Shown here: positions 34,341-48,600 of the stretch, piece by piece
Layout of the letters: every line of letters starts with the position of its first letter
How positions within the stretch are numbered: the first letter of the stretch is position 1
Source: Vanilla planifolia
Lineage: Eukaryota; Streptophyta; Magnoliopsida; Asparagales; Orchidaceae
Direction: 5' to 3'
Assembly (NCBI GenBank): GCA_023846275.1
Contig: CM043870.1
Span: 15,856,385 to 15,920,384, forward strand
Length of the DNA stretch: 64,000 nucleotides
The notes under the pieces: model-generated
Databases searched by the model: none
Seen by the model: only the letters and a program-made list of their open reading frames with translations
Told to the model about the DNA's origin: nothing
Made by a program: the position numbers and the translations under genes

Positions 34341-36055
34341 AAAATCAGACTAATTGTCAGCATTTTTCTGAGAAAAAGTTGGATAAAGTCAACAGTTTGG
34401 ATCAAAGTGTTGACATTTTATTTTCTTGTAGATTTTTTAGTTCATATTCTAAATCATTCTTAGGTTTTCCTATTTATGTTGTTTTCAAGTGTAGACAAAT
34501 TTTGATGGTTATTGATCGAAATATTTCAATTGTGTTATTGATGTTTTATGTTTTTCTCACTCGTATATAAAAGCTTGGAAAGATGTTTTTATATAATATA
34601 ATATTATTTAAGGATTCTAAATGATTGATTAGATTATATTTTAAAATAATATTATAGATTAATTATAGTTTTTAGAACTATCTATGTTTATTATGTCACA
34701 ATTCCTTGCAAGTTCATATGTGCATGTTCTAATAATGTTGCTGTATTTCATGTGCAAGGAATAATCTCCTCATAATTGGGTAGATCATGTACAATTATTT
34801 TTTTGTATATTTATAATGTAAGTTATCAATGTTTATTATTATTATTATTTTATGATAACTTTTCTTTATACTTGATTTTTATAGATGTTGTCAATGATTA
34901 AGTTATATTTGGTAAGGTTTAGTTTATCCCATGGTTGTCAAGTTTATGTTAGTATTGTTATTTTGTTGTGATTGCGTAATTTAGACTGTGACATGATAAA
35001 ATGTGTTGTTTTATTTAAATTTGATTAAATGTGTTTTTAACTTTATTGAATCAGTGTATAATATATGTTTCATTGAGATTGCCTTAGTCCTTGATTATTT
35101 CATTGCATATGCAAGGTACGTTCGTTCTTTCAATACCCATTTTGTTACCTTGCATGCATAACTTCCAAGCATATTTTATGTTTATTTTTTTATTTTATTT
35201 TCTATTTTTATTTTATATCTTTGTTATAATCTATTTGTTGTACATGTTTACGTTTTGATATTTTATTCATTGGCAACATATATAATTTTTCTATTATTTA
35301 GATAATTTTATTTTGATGTATAATGCATATTCATAATGCATGATCATATTGCATAATCACTATAAAGGGGCTATTGGTGATGATTAACAAATCCTAATTC
35401 TTTATCATAAGAAGATTTATATGATAGAATAATTCTATTATAGATGGTTTGATATGGAATTTGCAATAGAAAAAATTATAGTGAGTTTCACTCATCAATA
35501 TGTTAAATTAAATTATTGCATTTCCATCACAAGTTTTTAAAACATGATTTACCTCATTTGTAGTGTCATTTATCCATCACACAGGTTTTATAAAACCACC
35601 ATTTAATAATACTAGTAAAAAATGAAAAACCAAAGAATCGTTAAATTGAAATATATAGAAATAAGATTTTAATTGTAAAATTTGCAGAGAATAATGTTAA
35701 TCATCATCATCATCCTCAAATTATGGAGACAATAAACTAGAATACATAAGCTTAATGGATCATCGTCATTTGTGGCTCAGGTAGCTAATTGATGCATGGT
35801 GCATATCCATAGACCATGATGACTACTCAAGCACCATATCATGATGTTACAATACATAGTGGGGAATGATAGCTGATATAAATTAAGGATTCAAGAAATG
35901 AACAATGACTTGTTTTGATGAGTAAGACGAGAGCTTCTAAAGAGGGTGTGGAATGGCTTGGTTCGCCTATAAGATAAACTTAGTTAAGGAGAAAATGAGA
36001 AAAAGGTGAATGGGAATGACCCCACCAAATGAATAGATTTAAATGATTATAAAAG
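34341..36055. other. Intergenic AT-rich sequence
   Basis: No gene recognised. It holds a short (ATT)n run near 34836-34850 and an ATC run near 35702. Parts resemble LTR-type sequence only in composition. Confidence 0.4.
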
Positions 36056-36082
36056 TGAGAGAGGGGGGAGAGGGAGAGGGAA

Positions 36083-36163
<81 letters not shown>
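36056..36163. repeat. (GA)n microsatellite
   Basis: An imperfect G/A-rich lead-in becomes a pure (AG)n run from about 36092 to 36163. The Ser-Leu frame on the other strand is an artefact. Confidence 0.98.
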
Positions 36164-36167
<4 letters not shown>

Positions 36168-37200
36168 TGACTAAAGTAGTATCATTAGAGATGGGACCCA
36201 AAACCTTTTGTCCTCAAAGACTATTTATAAGATGGTAGAAGATTACAAGCTCATTTCCTCATAATTTAGTTTAGTTAATGATTTTCATAACCATCTTAAT
36301 TAATTGGAAGTGGAGTTTGCCCTTTGATTAGCATGATATAACAAGCTATAAATTATTGAGGAAGGGAGTTCTTATCAATTTATATAAATTCTTTAAGGTG
36401 GATTTGATAAATGAAGCCCATGTGTTCTTAATTAGCTTCGACAAAGGACTTAATTTGAGACACGATATGATACTCAATTATGACGTATAACATTTTCATA
36501 GCGATTTGAGAGGTTAACAATTACTTTGTCATCCATTGATTCATAAGTCATCCTTAAATGACACATGAAAATTGAAGAAGTGCATTAAAGTTTTGAACAA
36601 TGTGGCAATAAGATGTAATATTTGAAGAGGAGAAATGATAAATTATATCTCACAATAATGAGAAGGCAAAAGATGTTCTCCATCCTTAAAGTACTAATTA
36701 TCACTCCTAGAAGCCTCTTGAATGGTTAAAAGAGAAGATGGGCCAACTATTGCTATGATTAATGATGATAAAGTAATGTGATTTGAGATGAAGAGTATCT
36801 TAGAATTTTAGGCTTAAGAGATAATCATGAGAGAAGATTTGTCCTTGTGAACTATCAATGATGTGAGAATATCCTTTTAGTATATTTTTTTAAAGGTAAC
36901 AAAGGATTAAAAGTTTAATGATTTTTTCCCTCATAAATTAGCCATGAGAAGGATGATAGATCTCAGTGGATGGCTTTGAGGGAGAGAAAAGATGGCCTAA
37001 ATAATAAAAAAAGTAATCTATATAGAAAAGATGGTCTTAAGGCTCTTATAAGAAGAATAACACTTTTCTAAATGCATGTTATTGGAAAATTAGAAGCTAA
37101 GTGTTCATACAAGAGGGAGATAAATTATAAAAATTCAAATATCAAAAGTAAATAATAGAAATAATAAAAGTATTTTGAGATTATTTATTATTATTGAATC
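36164..37200. other. Intergenic, nothing identified
   Basis: AT-rich, with stops in all frames and no repeat that I could define. Confidence 0.4.
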
Positions 37201-37710
37201 TCTATCTTAAAATTTTTGTTCACTTTAAAATCTTTTGTGGGAAGAATGTTATAAAATAATTACATAAGAAATTTTTAGATAATTTGATTTAAAACTAAAT
37301 CTATATCCACCCAACCAAAAGGCCAAGCAAACACTAGTAAACATATTTTGTAAATGCGAGTAGGCAAAATCCTACACATTAGTCTAAAAGAGCCTACATA
37401 TATCGAGCTAGAGGATCCTACAAATCACTAGTCTAGATGAGTCTACACACCGCATAAAAGAATCCTATGACACTAACCCATACGAGCCAATGCATTGTGC
37501 TAAAGAACACTATATCGCTTGGTCGATGACCTATAAAGGTGGGCAAAAGGCCAAATAAGAAACAAAATGTAAATTTTCAAATATATGACATAATAAAATA
37601 AAGCTCACAAATACAAAATCTTATAACCTAATAATAAGATTAAGAGACAAATTAAATTGATGTAAAATAATATAGATTTTTAACTTAGGTCTAAGCAATT
37701 GGTTGAAAGA
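37201..37710 (-). mobile_element. LTR fragment, probably of an LTR retrotransposon
   Basis: On the minus strand it has the short, repeated tagg-type phrases and a ggttgg-ggatatagat block also seen on the plus strand near 40570 and 56560. This suggests a fragment of a dispersed LTR family. It is a fossil, with no internal coding region attached. Confidence 0.4.
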
Positions 37711-38199
37711 AGGCTAAGAAAGAATGAGAAATGTTTCTCATTATTATAGCTTTATCTTTTTATTAAAATCTTCAAAAACTATAATGATCTTGAAGTGATG
37801 GTGCTTTTAAATGATTTGCAAATATTCATTATCTATTACATTATGATCGGTCCCCTTTTATCGATTTTGGGATGACATCTAATGGCTTAAAATACTCCTA
37901 ATAACTCTTTAATAATTATATTGAAATATTATAGATGCTAGTAAGACTAATTAATAGCAAGTGCCATCATCCCTTTGCAATTTAGTGGTAGTTTCCAATT
38001 ATTTGTCATAGTTTGGATGAAGGTTGGATGTTTTTATCATATATTTGGCAATTTAAGAAACTTCAATAATGTTGGTGAGGCCATTGTTATCTTGGTTAGA
38101 AGAGGTGTGTGATCAAATCCTATTTCACAAAGGTAGTGTACTTCGATAATTAGAAGTAGATCAGTCCATTGTTGTTCTTCCTTCTTCTATTAAATTAAA

Positions 38200-38945
38200 A
38201 AGATTAAAAATATGTCTTAGAGAATAGAAAAAAAATGTTGGTAATATATTTGAGGCTATTAGAACAACCAAAGAGATAGTCAAGTAGAAAGAGGAATAAT
38301 TTCAACAAAACCCAAAAGGCAAATTAATAAAAGAACTAAACTAGGCAAACAAAATATTATTAGAAGCTCTAAATAGAGAGGACTCATTATAGCAAAAAAA
38401 TAAGGAATTAAATAGCATAAAAAAGGATGAAAGAAATACAAACTTTTTCCATTCCATGGTTAGAGATCATACAACAAGATTGAAGATTTCATGCATTAAA
38501 GATAATGATGGAACATAGATTAATGATGAGGATAAAATTACAAAGTTAGCCACTACTCATTTTCAACAATTGCTATAACATTCTTCATTAAAAGAAAACA
38601 ACATACTAAATTGTATTCTTATGATATCAATAGATGATAATAATTGTCTAATGCAAGACATCTTGATGGAAGAACTTAAAGAGGCAATATTTCTCATGGA
38701 TATGGATAATGTTAATGCTCTTGGACCAGATAGATTCAATAGGACATTCCTCACTCATTATTGGGAGGTAAGTTTGTTGGACTTTTTAAAGGCAATTATG
38801 AATATCTTAAGTGAATTGATAATTCCAAAAGTAACCTCAAGTACAAATGTCATACTTATCCATAAAACCAAAAACTTAAAAACATTGGTAGACTATAAGA
38901 CAATTAGTCTTCGTAGTTTCACTAAGAAAATTCTCTTATGATAAC
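38200..38945 (+). mobile_element. LINE reverse-transcriptase fragment
   Basis: It encodes the region ahead of and into the first RT motifs of an L1-type LINE: FFHSMVRDHTTRLKISCIKD, then EELKEAIFLMDMDNVNALGP with DRFNRTFL (usual pattern SPGPDGF), then NVILIHKTKN and DYKTISLRS (usual pattern YRPISL). A 106-codon open frame remains at 38621-38941. The catalytic box and 3' half are missing here. Confidence 0.85.
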
Positions 38946-39544
38946 CACTTCCTAATTCTATAGATGACTTCTTTTTGGTAAATCAAGCCCATGTGAAGAA
39001 ATGCAAATTGTGATCCTCTTGCCATTATAATGATTAAAAGGGTGTAGAACCAATGGTTCATGTATAACTTATTTGTTACAAATGATTTTCATTTAATTGT
39101 TCTTAGAAATACATCTTAAGTTGGTGAACTATTTGGAGACCCTAAATCTTGAGAACATAATAAGAACATGACAAAGCTTGAGCATTCTTGGAAAAGTTGT
39201 TGTGGAGTTTTCTTTATTGGTTCCTAGTTTGTAAAACCTATGACAATAATTTTGAGGCACTAGGATAAATGGGGGAAAGAGGTTTTGAGTGTGATTAAAA
39301 AAGCTCTTCAAAGTATCCATCACACTTTTTTATCACATCTAGGTAAAGGCATATTTTCACTTGTGATTTCCAACTTATAGAATTCCTTGTGAAAGCTTTA
39401 AAATGTTAATTTATATTCACAAAATATATCTATAATACCTAGAATTAACAATCTTCAAAATATCAAAAATTGAATACAATGTATAGCATGTAATACCTTT
39501 ATGTACAATACATTAGCCCCATGAACAGTATGAGACATTAATGT

Positions 39545-39850
39545 TAGCATATATTATATTTAGTTCATCGACTTAGTACGTACGTGAGTGAATGGTATGT
39601 TGAGCAAAATATTGGAATTAGAGCTTTGCTTATGGTACATTGATAATAACATACAATATATTCAACTCAACTTAGTATGTATGGAGATGAATGATGTGGT
39701 GAGTAAAATAATCTAAAACTTAAGGATTGCATTTGTATTAATATTTATGTGTAATATATTTAGTTTATTTGGGTTTAAATACTATAGCATAGAGGTTGAA
39801 CCCCAGAATATCATACAATATATGAATTTCTTACTTATATTATTTCTAAT
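39545..39850 (+). repeat. Degenerate repeat of about 100 bp, 2-3 copies
   Basis: Blocks atatt(c/a)-tttagtt...acttagta(c/t)gta...gagtgaatg...gtgagcaaaat recur with a 99-bp offset (cttagta at 39572 and 39671), and a weaker third copy starts near 39757. Confidence 0.65.
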
Positions 39851-39899
39851 ACATTTGAAGCCTAATGTACAATACATTATTCTTAATATATTATACATT

Positions 39900-40795
39900 T
39901 AATGCATTTTACTAAGTAATTTCTAGTTTGACTAGAGTTTAAAATTTTCTAATATAACCATTGAAGAGTCATTGGGGTTCTTGTAACTATTGTTAAACAA
40001 TCCACAAAACTATAAAAGTTTTACAAGCATAAAGTAATGGCTAATGAACAAATGAAAAATGTTTGTAGCATTTTTACTTAAATATAATTACTTTTTAGGA
40101 GGATTAAGATAATTAGTAAAGATATAACAATAAGCATCATTTCTTTATCTCTTCTTACCTTTTTTTCAAGTAATTGCATTGATATAAGGTTTTCTCACAT
40201 CAATTTAGTATGACCGTTGATCTTATTATTGGTTTACATGAGATTATAACTTTAAGATTTACTTTATTTTCTTTATCTAATTATAAATCTTTATATTTAT
40301 TCTTTATTTGATCTTTTGGCCATCCTTGTAGGGTCCTTTAACCCTATGAATTATAAGTTTAGTTGGGTTGGTGTTGTATGGTTCTTTGATATGGTGTGTT
40401 GGTTTTTCTAAGCCTATGCTATAGGATCCTTTGACTTGATATTATAGGTTCATCTAGGTAGATGATTTGTAAGTTCCTTTGGCTTAGTGTTTTAGTTTCC
40501 TTTATGTTAGTTGTGGGTTTTGCATAACCACATCTATAGAAGGCATTTGTTAGTGTAGTCTTTCAACTAAGCATGGATATAGATATTAGTTTAGAGAAAA
40601 CCACCTAAAAACCATGAGATATTTATTTTATTGAAGTCCTCACATGAAAGCTTTTTTATTTTAATAAGATCTTTCAAAATAAGGTTCTAAGAGAAATTAT
40701 TCTCAAGTATAAAACTATTTTATTATTTTACATTGTATACATGAGATTTAGTTATACAATTCACCTCCATCTTTTGTGGTCATCTTATCTCCCAT
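39900..40795 (+). mobile_element. LTR fragment (plus), fossil
   Basis: The segment ends with a tacaattcacct block near 40757, like the ends of the LTRs at 17.3 and 21.1 kb, and contains the ggatatagat block near 40572. No coding region follows that I can recognise, so it may be a solo LTR or an LTR beside a lost interior. Confidence 0.45.
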
Positions 40796-42980
40796 TTTCC
40801 AACAAATGGTAGGCTACATCACCTATGAGGCTTTTAAGAAACTTGGTTAGTTTGCATACTAAATGTGCCATCTAACAATGCACCTCAAATATATCTATAA
40901 GGATTAAGAATTTCCTTTAGCATTTTATCTTCTATTTGTAGTTATCGTGCTATCACGGGCAACCACTGGCTATCCCATCCAAGTGTTTGCTATAACGATG
41001 CCCCTTTAACTATCATTAGTAGGATTCTAATTGCTAAGCATATAACCATTATGCTTCAAATAATTTAATTACAAATGATTATCACCCAACCAACAATCAA
41101 ATCTTGCACTTGAATATAAGAAATCTATTTTAATAAGAACCTTCATTTCTAGTTTCTCAGCACTCCCAATAAGATTTATCATAGATCACCAAATTAGTCA
41201 CTCAACTACACCAACATAATGTTTCTCTTCAAAATTGACATCAATTTGAGAAGGGTCAAGGAGCACCACCAATACCACCACCTCAACCAATGACCTTATA
41301 CTCTGCTTGTTGACTTATGGTAGGTTTCTTGTTGGCTATACTCCTCAAAACATCAAATATTCAACTATACTACTTATCTAGATTATTAACTCACAAGATT
41401 GGAGGATTTCATTTACTTTCTTTCCTATTAGAGGGTGTCCAATGCATTCTCTTAGCTTCATCACTTGGAGGCATCTCCCAGGAGTGATAATAGTATTTTC
41501 TACTAGGATCCATTCTATCTTTCAACTTGCACCAACAATAGTTTTTGGCATATTTAACCTTCATTGGTTTCATGCATCAGTGAGACAATAGCTCTTAGAT
41601 GTTATGCAAAAAGTGAAAGAATCTTGAAAAAGAAATATGCTACATGTTTGATGTTGTTTTGATATAAATCTAATATTGTAACCATAATGTGGTTACATCA
41701 CATTGAGCAAAGGTCTACACCCAAGTCCCTTACCAAATCACTTGATGTGCTTATCTTTCAGGGGCTTGACCTACTTGATTGAGCTCACCCAAGAGTACAT
41801 TACACTAAGGAGGTTGCTCATTCAATGTAACAATACCTTCTTTGAACATTGTCAAATGTGACGTCCTAACATCAAGACTAGGTAAGGCCTCTCCTTCTAT
41901 TCAAGCTAATGCCTAATAATGTCTTCAAATAGTGCCCTAGATGCACTAAAAAATGATCCCAACTTAATCAAAGCTATAGTTGTTGACATAATAAGGGAGT
42001 GCAAGATTAGCTTGTGATATCCTGTAACTCCCATCATACACTTAAGACCCATATTCACAATCCTTACCATATAAAATATAATTTTCTTATTTTTAAGATT
42101 TCAAATTGATAGATTATCTCCTATATTTTTTTCATTTTTTCATGTAAATATACATCAAATCACTCATATTCATAACCTAAAATATCCATGTAGTTTTTAT
42201 AATATCATCTCCATAGTCATCACTATACAACCCATGCTATTATTTACATCATCATCATATGTAGCTTAAACCTGTATAATACACAAAAACCAAATCATAA
42301 GAATGTTTTAAAATTATTGTTTAAAGCTTTTTATATAAAATATTATGACAACATTTATTCCTACACTCTTTTTCCTTTTGCTGAGAGCTTAACATACTTG
42401 AAATATTAATGCCAACAAATAGATTAAGCCAACCATCACTAGCTCAGCAACTAAATAACACAAGATATAAATGTATGAAAACTTCAAAATAATTTGGGTC
42501 ATGCCACATTTGAGGTTGTGATTTAACATATCATCTACATATGTAATACTCTCATACATATACAAGCTTTACATATTTATTTCACATTTTCATTTTCCTT
42601 TCATATTTAACTGGTACACTTGGCATATGTTTTTCTGTCACATTAATATGCTGCTTCTAATATTTGTATGTACTCTAGCTCCTTGGATATCCTTTTTTAT
42701 TCATGGAAATTCCACCACTCCTCACATAAGCAAATTAGCTTTGTAACCCAAGGGATTTTCACACCTTAATGGATGAAGATAACTCTAGCTTATAGAGTTT
42801 CATGCAATCCCTCACAATGTTTATAGAAAGAAGTTTGCTCTAAGCAAAATATTACAATGTGATTTAAGTGATACATTCGTTAATTGACATTATCTAAATC
42901 TAACTTGAAATAGTTACAATAATCAAGATGATTTGATCATATTTAATTTAGCTTGTTAACAAACAATTAACCAGTGAATC
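40796..42980. other. Intergenic, unidentified decayed sequence
   Basis: No recognisable protein on either strand and no clear repeat boundaries. It may be the eroded interior of the LTR element to its left. Confidence 0.35.
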
Positions 42981-43510
42981 TAATGTACTTGTTTGATCTA
43001 GATGAATGTGCTTGATTGTTAGTATGATCCCATTGACTAGTGTTCAGTAAGCATACTTATTTGACACAAAATTGAGAGACATCATCTTAATACAAAGATG
43101 TCCAAATATGAATAAGAATCTCATCCATGAATCATATTTATATAATGCTATAGAAAAAGGATCATTATAGTATGTAGATGTTGAACTATGAATAGTAATA
43201 ACTTACATGGAATGTAGTTGTCTAATGCGTTAACAAAAGAGTATCATAACTGGCTGATGAACCATCATCTGTGTGCTTTAGCATACTTGTTCAATTTAGA
43301 GGGATGTGCTAGAGTGACATTACAACGAATTGACTATGTGTTTACTAAGCATACTTATCCAATGCATAACCAAGAGGTGATGTCATGAAATGAAGATGTC
43401 CAAATATGAATAGTACAAGAATCCAAAATCATATATGTCTAATGAGGTAATAAGAGGCATCATCTTAATATGATGATGTCCTAATATGAACATTGAAAGG
43501 CTTGGAATGA
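42981..43510 (+). repeat. Direct repeat of about 300 bp period
   Basis: A block with acttgtt, atgtgct, ttgacta, taagcatacttat, and gatgtccaaatatgaata starts at about 42988 and again at about 43287. A shorter piece with catcttaatat and gatgtcctaatatgaa follows at about 43450. Confidence 0.7.
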
Positions 43511-44383
43511 AGACATCAAACAATATGGAAAGTAGAAACATACTGTATGATAGATGAAGTCATAATTAGAACTAATGACTTACAAAATGAAATGGTTTGA
43601 TATATTGTACAACATTTGGATAGAAGGATATGACTAAGTTTTTATTGGGGGAAGGGATTGATTGTGAACAACATATATGTTGCCAAGCACATATTAGTAC
43701 TTTGTTTGACTTCAATTAGATTTGGGTATATAAGGAAGATATATGCATGAATGGGTGATTCCAAATAATGATAACTATAAAAAGTCTTGATTTCGTTACC
43801 TTGTACTACTATGCTACCTATTACCTAATTGGATTTAATGAATCTTAGCAATTGTCTATGAAAATATCCTTGTTACTAGAAGAGAAACATTGATCATCAA
43901 ACCTCAAGATCAAGAAAAGGTCCTTCTTTAACTTAAGAAAGATATCAATTAATCTCTTGTGCTTATTGTTGTTAAAATGTGAAATAGAAATACAAAATTG
44001 ATTGTATAGATTCAAACCATCATATATATATATATATAGATATTATTAAGGTGTCTGCATACTAGATTGGAAGCTTGCATAGTCCAATAGAGACCCATCT
44101 ACTCGACTATCCCCCTTCTATTTATAGGGCATGTTAGAAACTCTAACATTGGGAACTTCCATCATTTTTATTTTAATTAATCCCTTACAATATTTGGGAA
44201 GCTGCTAATAATCAAACCAAACACTTGGTGTTGTTCAACAAGCAAAGTTTATAAACCATCTTGTAACTAGATTATTTTTAGTAAAAACATGTACTTATGC
44301 ATTTAGATTCATTACTAACTAATTTATTACCTTAATTTGATCCTTAATGTTCTAAGCTATAAGAAAATCACTAGTGACCATAT
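43511..44383. other. Intergenic, nothing identified
   Basis: AT-rich with a short (AT)n run near 44020. The part right of about 44100 could be the 3' end of the minus-strand LINE that follows. Confidence 0.35.
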
Positions 44384-45600
44384 CTAAAATGGATTTATAA
44401 TTAAACTCCAAGTTATATTTGATTGGTTCAAATCAATATTATTGTAGAGTTGTAGAGCAAATAAGAGAGCCATAGCACTTAGCTCTACATACATTGTAGT
44501 ATTGATTGGAGTTGCAAATGTCTTAACCATTCTACCATTCTGATCCATTATTATCCCACAAAATCCTATAGCTCCAAATTGTTCATCATACATTCCATAG
44601 AAATTTAAGCTTGAGGAAGTTTTTGAGAGGGGGACTCCAACTGACAATCTACATCTTTTGCTTCGAAGCAAAATGAAGTGGTGGGACAAAACTACATTAC
44701 TTCATTATTGTCTAATGCATCTATCTAAGTTAATGGGAAACATTTAAATCTATTGTAGCAAAGTAATTTTACTTTTCAAATTATAATGTCAGTAGCATGT
44801 GCAATTATCTCAAATGATTTTAGATTACATGCATTTCAAACATCCCAGCATATCAAGGAAGGGGTAGATACGTGACATCCTTATAAACCTTATCCATAGT
44901 TGGCTACTTCAACCAAATTTGGAACAAATCTATAATATTTATTATGTTAATCTTTTTAATTCTAAGTATTGCAACAAAATGAGGCCAAATTTTATTGAAT
45001 TTAGTACACTTATAGAAAGCATGATCAACTATGTCTTCTTGAAGATAGAATGGACACTTGGAAACAAGTTAAAGAAAAATCTTTTGTAATTGTTTTAGAA
45101 AAGGTTATAGCTTGTTTAGTATTCTCCACATGATTATTATGATTTTTAAAGATATTTTAGATGACCAAATTAGTTGTTTGGATTTAAAGATCAATCCTTC
45201 TACTCTAATTATATTACTTGTTAACTTTAAACTAAATTTTTTATCGGTATTTTTTGTCCCAAAATATGAATCATCTATTTCCAAAACCTTAATATGCTAT
45301 ATTGCTAATTCCTTAATTTTTTCAATGCATTTCAATGTATATGAGTGACCAAGTTTCCTAGTTTTATGAATATATTTGGCTCTCATTAATTTATTTAGAG
45401 AGAATTTGTGAAGAGCATCTTCCAAATAAAGTTTAAAGTTGGAAATATCCCTCATTTCATTTAAATTTTTCAATCCTAACCCATTCTCCTCATTTGGATC
45501 ACTAATCTCTTTCCAACTTGAGTAATGATATTTTTGACCATTACATATATTCCCCCACAAAAAACAATTCATTAAACATTTAATATGACTGAATATACCT
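44384..45600 (-). mobile_element. 5'-truncated LINE: RT thumb, zf-RVT, RNase H
   Basis: On the minus strand, the open frame at 45572-45297 has FLWGNICNGQKYHYSSWKEI and ENGLGLKNL, the usual end of LINE reverse transcriptase. A zinc-binding zf-RVT remnant with VDHAFYKC follows at about 45060-44900. RNase H-like GFCGIIMDQNGRMVKTFA with VELSAMALLFAL lies in the open frame 44689-44384. The order is that of an L1 LINE cut off at its 5' end. Stops and shifts separate the parts. Confidence 0.85.
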
Positions 45601-48600
45601 AAAAAGACTTATAATCTCAACTACATAAAGGCCTCTAAGAATGACTACATTTTGGGCACAAACTCAAGCTAGGTATCACAACCCTAGTTGGTTAGTCTAA
45701 CTTTAGCTCTCCTCAAACATGGTCTCTATCCATCATATCCTTCAAGGTAGCATTACTGGTCCTGACCATCTATAATAAGATGAAAGCACCATAGGTAATT
45801 TCTTTGGACAAGAATAAGATGAACTGTTAATTTATGTGACTTGCAAATCATACATATAATATGATTCTTCTTACCTTAATGGGACTAAACTTAGTCTACC
45901 TAGGATTGTCCAAACTCTAACCTATGTCATATTAACATAGGCTACTCTAAGCTAGACTTTAATACCAACCCTTTTAGACCTCGCATTTGTAACATATACT
46001 ATTTCTTAGGATGCATGAAGACATGCACTAGTGAATGTATTTGGATAGTCACCTTTTACTCCATAGGCTTGACATTCAAATTTGGAGTCATGATCCCTCA
46101 ATCTAATCATCAAGCTTATGACATTTCACTTAAAAAGAACCACATTCATACTACAACCAAGACCTTAGATGAGCCAAGAATTTTCCACCTTATGTTAGGT
46201 AACTTACCTAGTACATTGGCATGCACTTGGTATAAAAGAAATCTATACCTACAAATAATCATATCGACAAAACATAATAATCATAAATAACTGCATAACC
46301 ATGCCCAAATATTGTCTAATATAGTTCATGTTTAATAATGCATATCATCCAAGTCCAATGAGTGCATCTCAAAGTTAAAAATGAATAAACTATGTTTAAG
46401 TCATGCCAAAATACTATTTGATAGAGGATCCATTAAGATGTTGACTCTACTCCCCAATCTAATATTGTTCTTGTAACTAACTTCCTATATCTATAAATAA
46501 TATAAGGAGGAGTCAAACTCAATAGGAACACTCATGTATTATTAATAAAGCACAAATGTAATGAGATAATATTATAGTATAATCATCAACTTGTTAGAGG
46601 AATTTAATGAATACCATAGCTTAGCAAGCTAATCTAATGAATAAAGCCATAACCATTGGGCCTCATATATCTACTTAGGCCTTGAAAGTCTTAACAAAAT
46701 CATGATTAAGTTCAATCCATTAGAAGCACAATGACTTACCATAATCTAACAATTCTCAAAGCCTTTAAGGTACTTGACATAAGTTTGACACTCTTATTTC
46801 ATCACAATATCTTACAACTCATAACATCATGAATCACATGAACAACCCTATCACGGTGTGGTATAGGGGCCCTCATCAATCATATGACATTATAACAAGT
46901 GCTTTAGGACATCTACCATTTCTCATGATGTCTTATAATGGCACTCAACCAACCTAAATTCCTCAACACATGATCTTACAATCCTCAGCTAAGCTTTGTC
47001 AAACATATGGAACTAACATGTAGGCTTAAGGACTCCCAACAATGGGTGGTGCTCAACCACCATAAGCTTAAGCACACCCATAATCTTCCATATTGTCTTA
47101 GCAATAAAGCACACAAATTCCATTCCTTGTGGGACTCCTATTATCTAGTATATCCAACCTACCTTGCTCTAATTAAGGAATCCATCAATTAAGGTCAACT
47201 ACATCTTAGTTTATGTCATCATCAAATAGACTTACACAACATTTGTATGGTTTTATTTACAAATACTAGAGTTACTTAACCCTTATCTATCCTTTGAAGG
47301 TTAATAAGGTTTCTTTCAAATCCTAATCCATTAATTAAATTATATAGAGTTTCCTTAAACCTTATTCTACTATATGGGTGAACTAAGAATTCTTTGAAAA
47401 CTTAATCAATTTTTTAGGATAACGCTACCATATCAGTTTTTTCCTGATACATGCCTAGTTCTTGCATTTTCTTAATATGAGAATCAAACCAAGTATTTTA
47501 GCCTATCCAAGATACCATCTGAGAGCTTAATCAAGCTATACATCCTTGGCTAAGACCCTTTAAGTCATAATATAAACTTTAGCTTATGTTCCATGAGTTT
47601 CACTAATAACTTTTTCTTGCCTCGTAGGCCAATTTGAGTCACTTTACCATTCCTCAATGTCTCTCTTGAGCTATATCTATGGTGTTAATCCATGTTTTAA
47701 GAGTCTACTTCATGGCTACTCATGATCTCATTCATCAAACTAAGCTAAATAATGGTTTAGCCAATAATCCAAGTATTCATTCAATCCCTTAGCTAAGCCT
47801 ACACCATTCATAAGGCCAATACCCAACTTTATATCTCAACAAACCCTAATTTAAGGCCTACTCAAGAGCTCTATCATAATGTAGCCTTATCCCAAGTGTG
47901 CTCAAGGTCTCACCAAGTGCTTGATAAACTTAGTCCAATCTTAATCTACCCTTAAGGTTTTCTATGCAAAGCTATAGTCCTTAAGAATTACATCTACATA
48001 ATTCATCACCTAATGTTAACCTTATCCAAGGTCCTATCAAACCTTAACTTACTTTCAACTTTTACTAAGGTTACTTGGCTCTTCTCCTTAACTTAGATTC
48101 AAATTTCAAGTTTAAGGTATTTAAATTTTAAATTCTAGATATTAAAACTTCTAACTTAAGGCTTTAAAATTTTTAATCCACAAAATTCCAAATTTCAAAC
48201 CCTAAGCTCTTCTAATTGATCCAATAATTTTGTAAGCCTAATCAATGCCAATCGAGACTAGTAGTTAAAATCATTTATCACCTAATTTCTTGCTTTTACT
48301 TTCAACTAAACCCAATTTTTTTATTCCACTTGAACAATACCTAAACCTACCTTAGCTTTCTTCCAAACCTTATCAAAGCCTCTCAAGGCTCCTCATAGGA
48401 ACACTAAAGAGCTAACTTATCTTGGAATCCATCTAAAGTCCTTTCTTAAGTCTTTTCTTACTTTTTAAAGTCCTTCATCAAGCCTTACACTCAACCGCTT
48501 AGACTAATCCAAGGCATCTAAAAAAATTTTTGAAACACAAATATCAATTAAGGTTTGGACGTTCAAGTAGGAAAAACTTTACAAACCATAGGTAATGATT

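Noticed and set aside
35980-36201. Ser-Leu repeat protein on the minus strand
   Set aside because: It is the translation of the (GA)n microsatellite.
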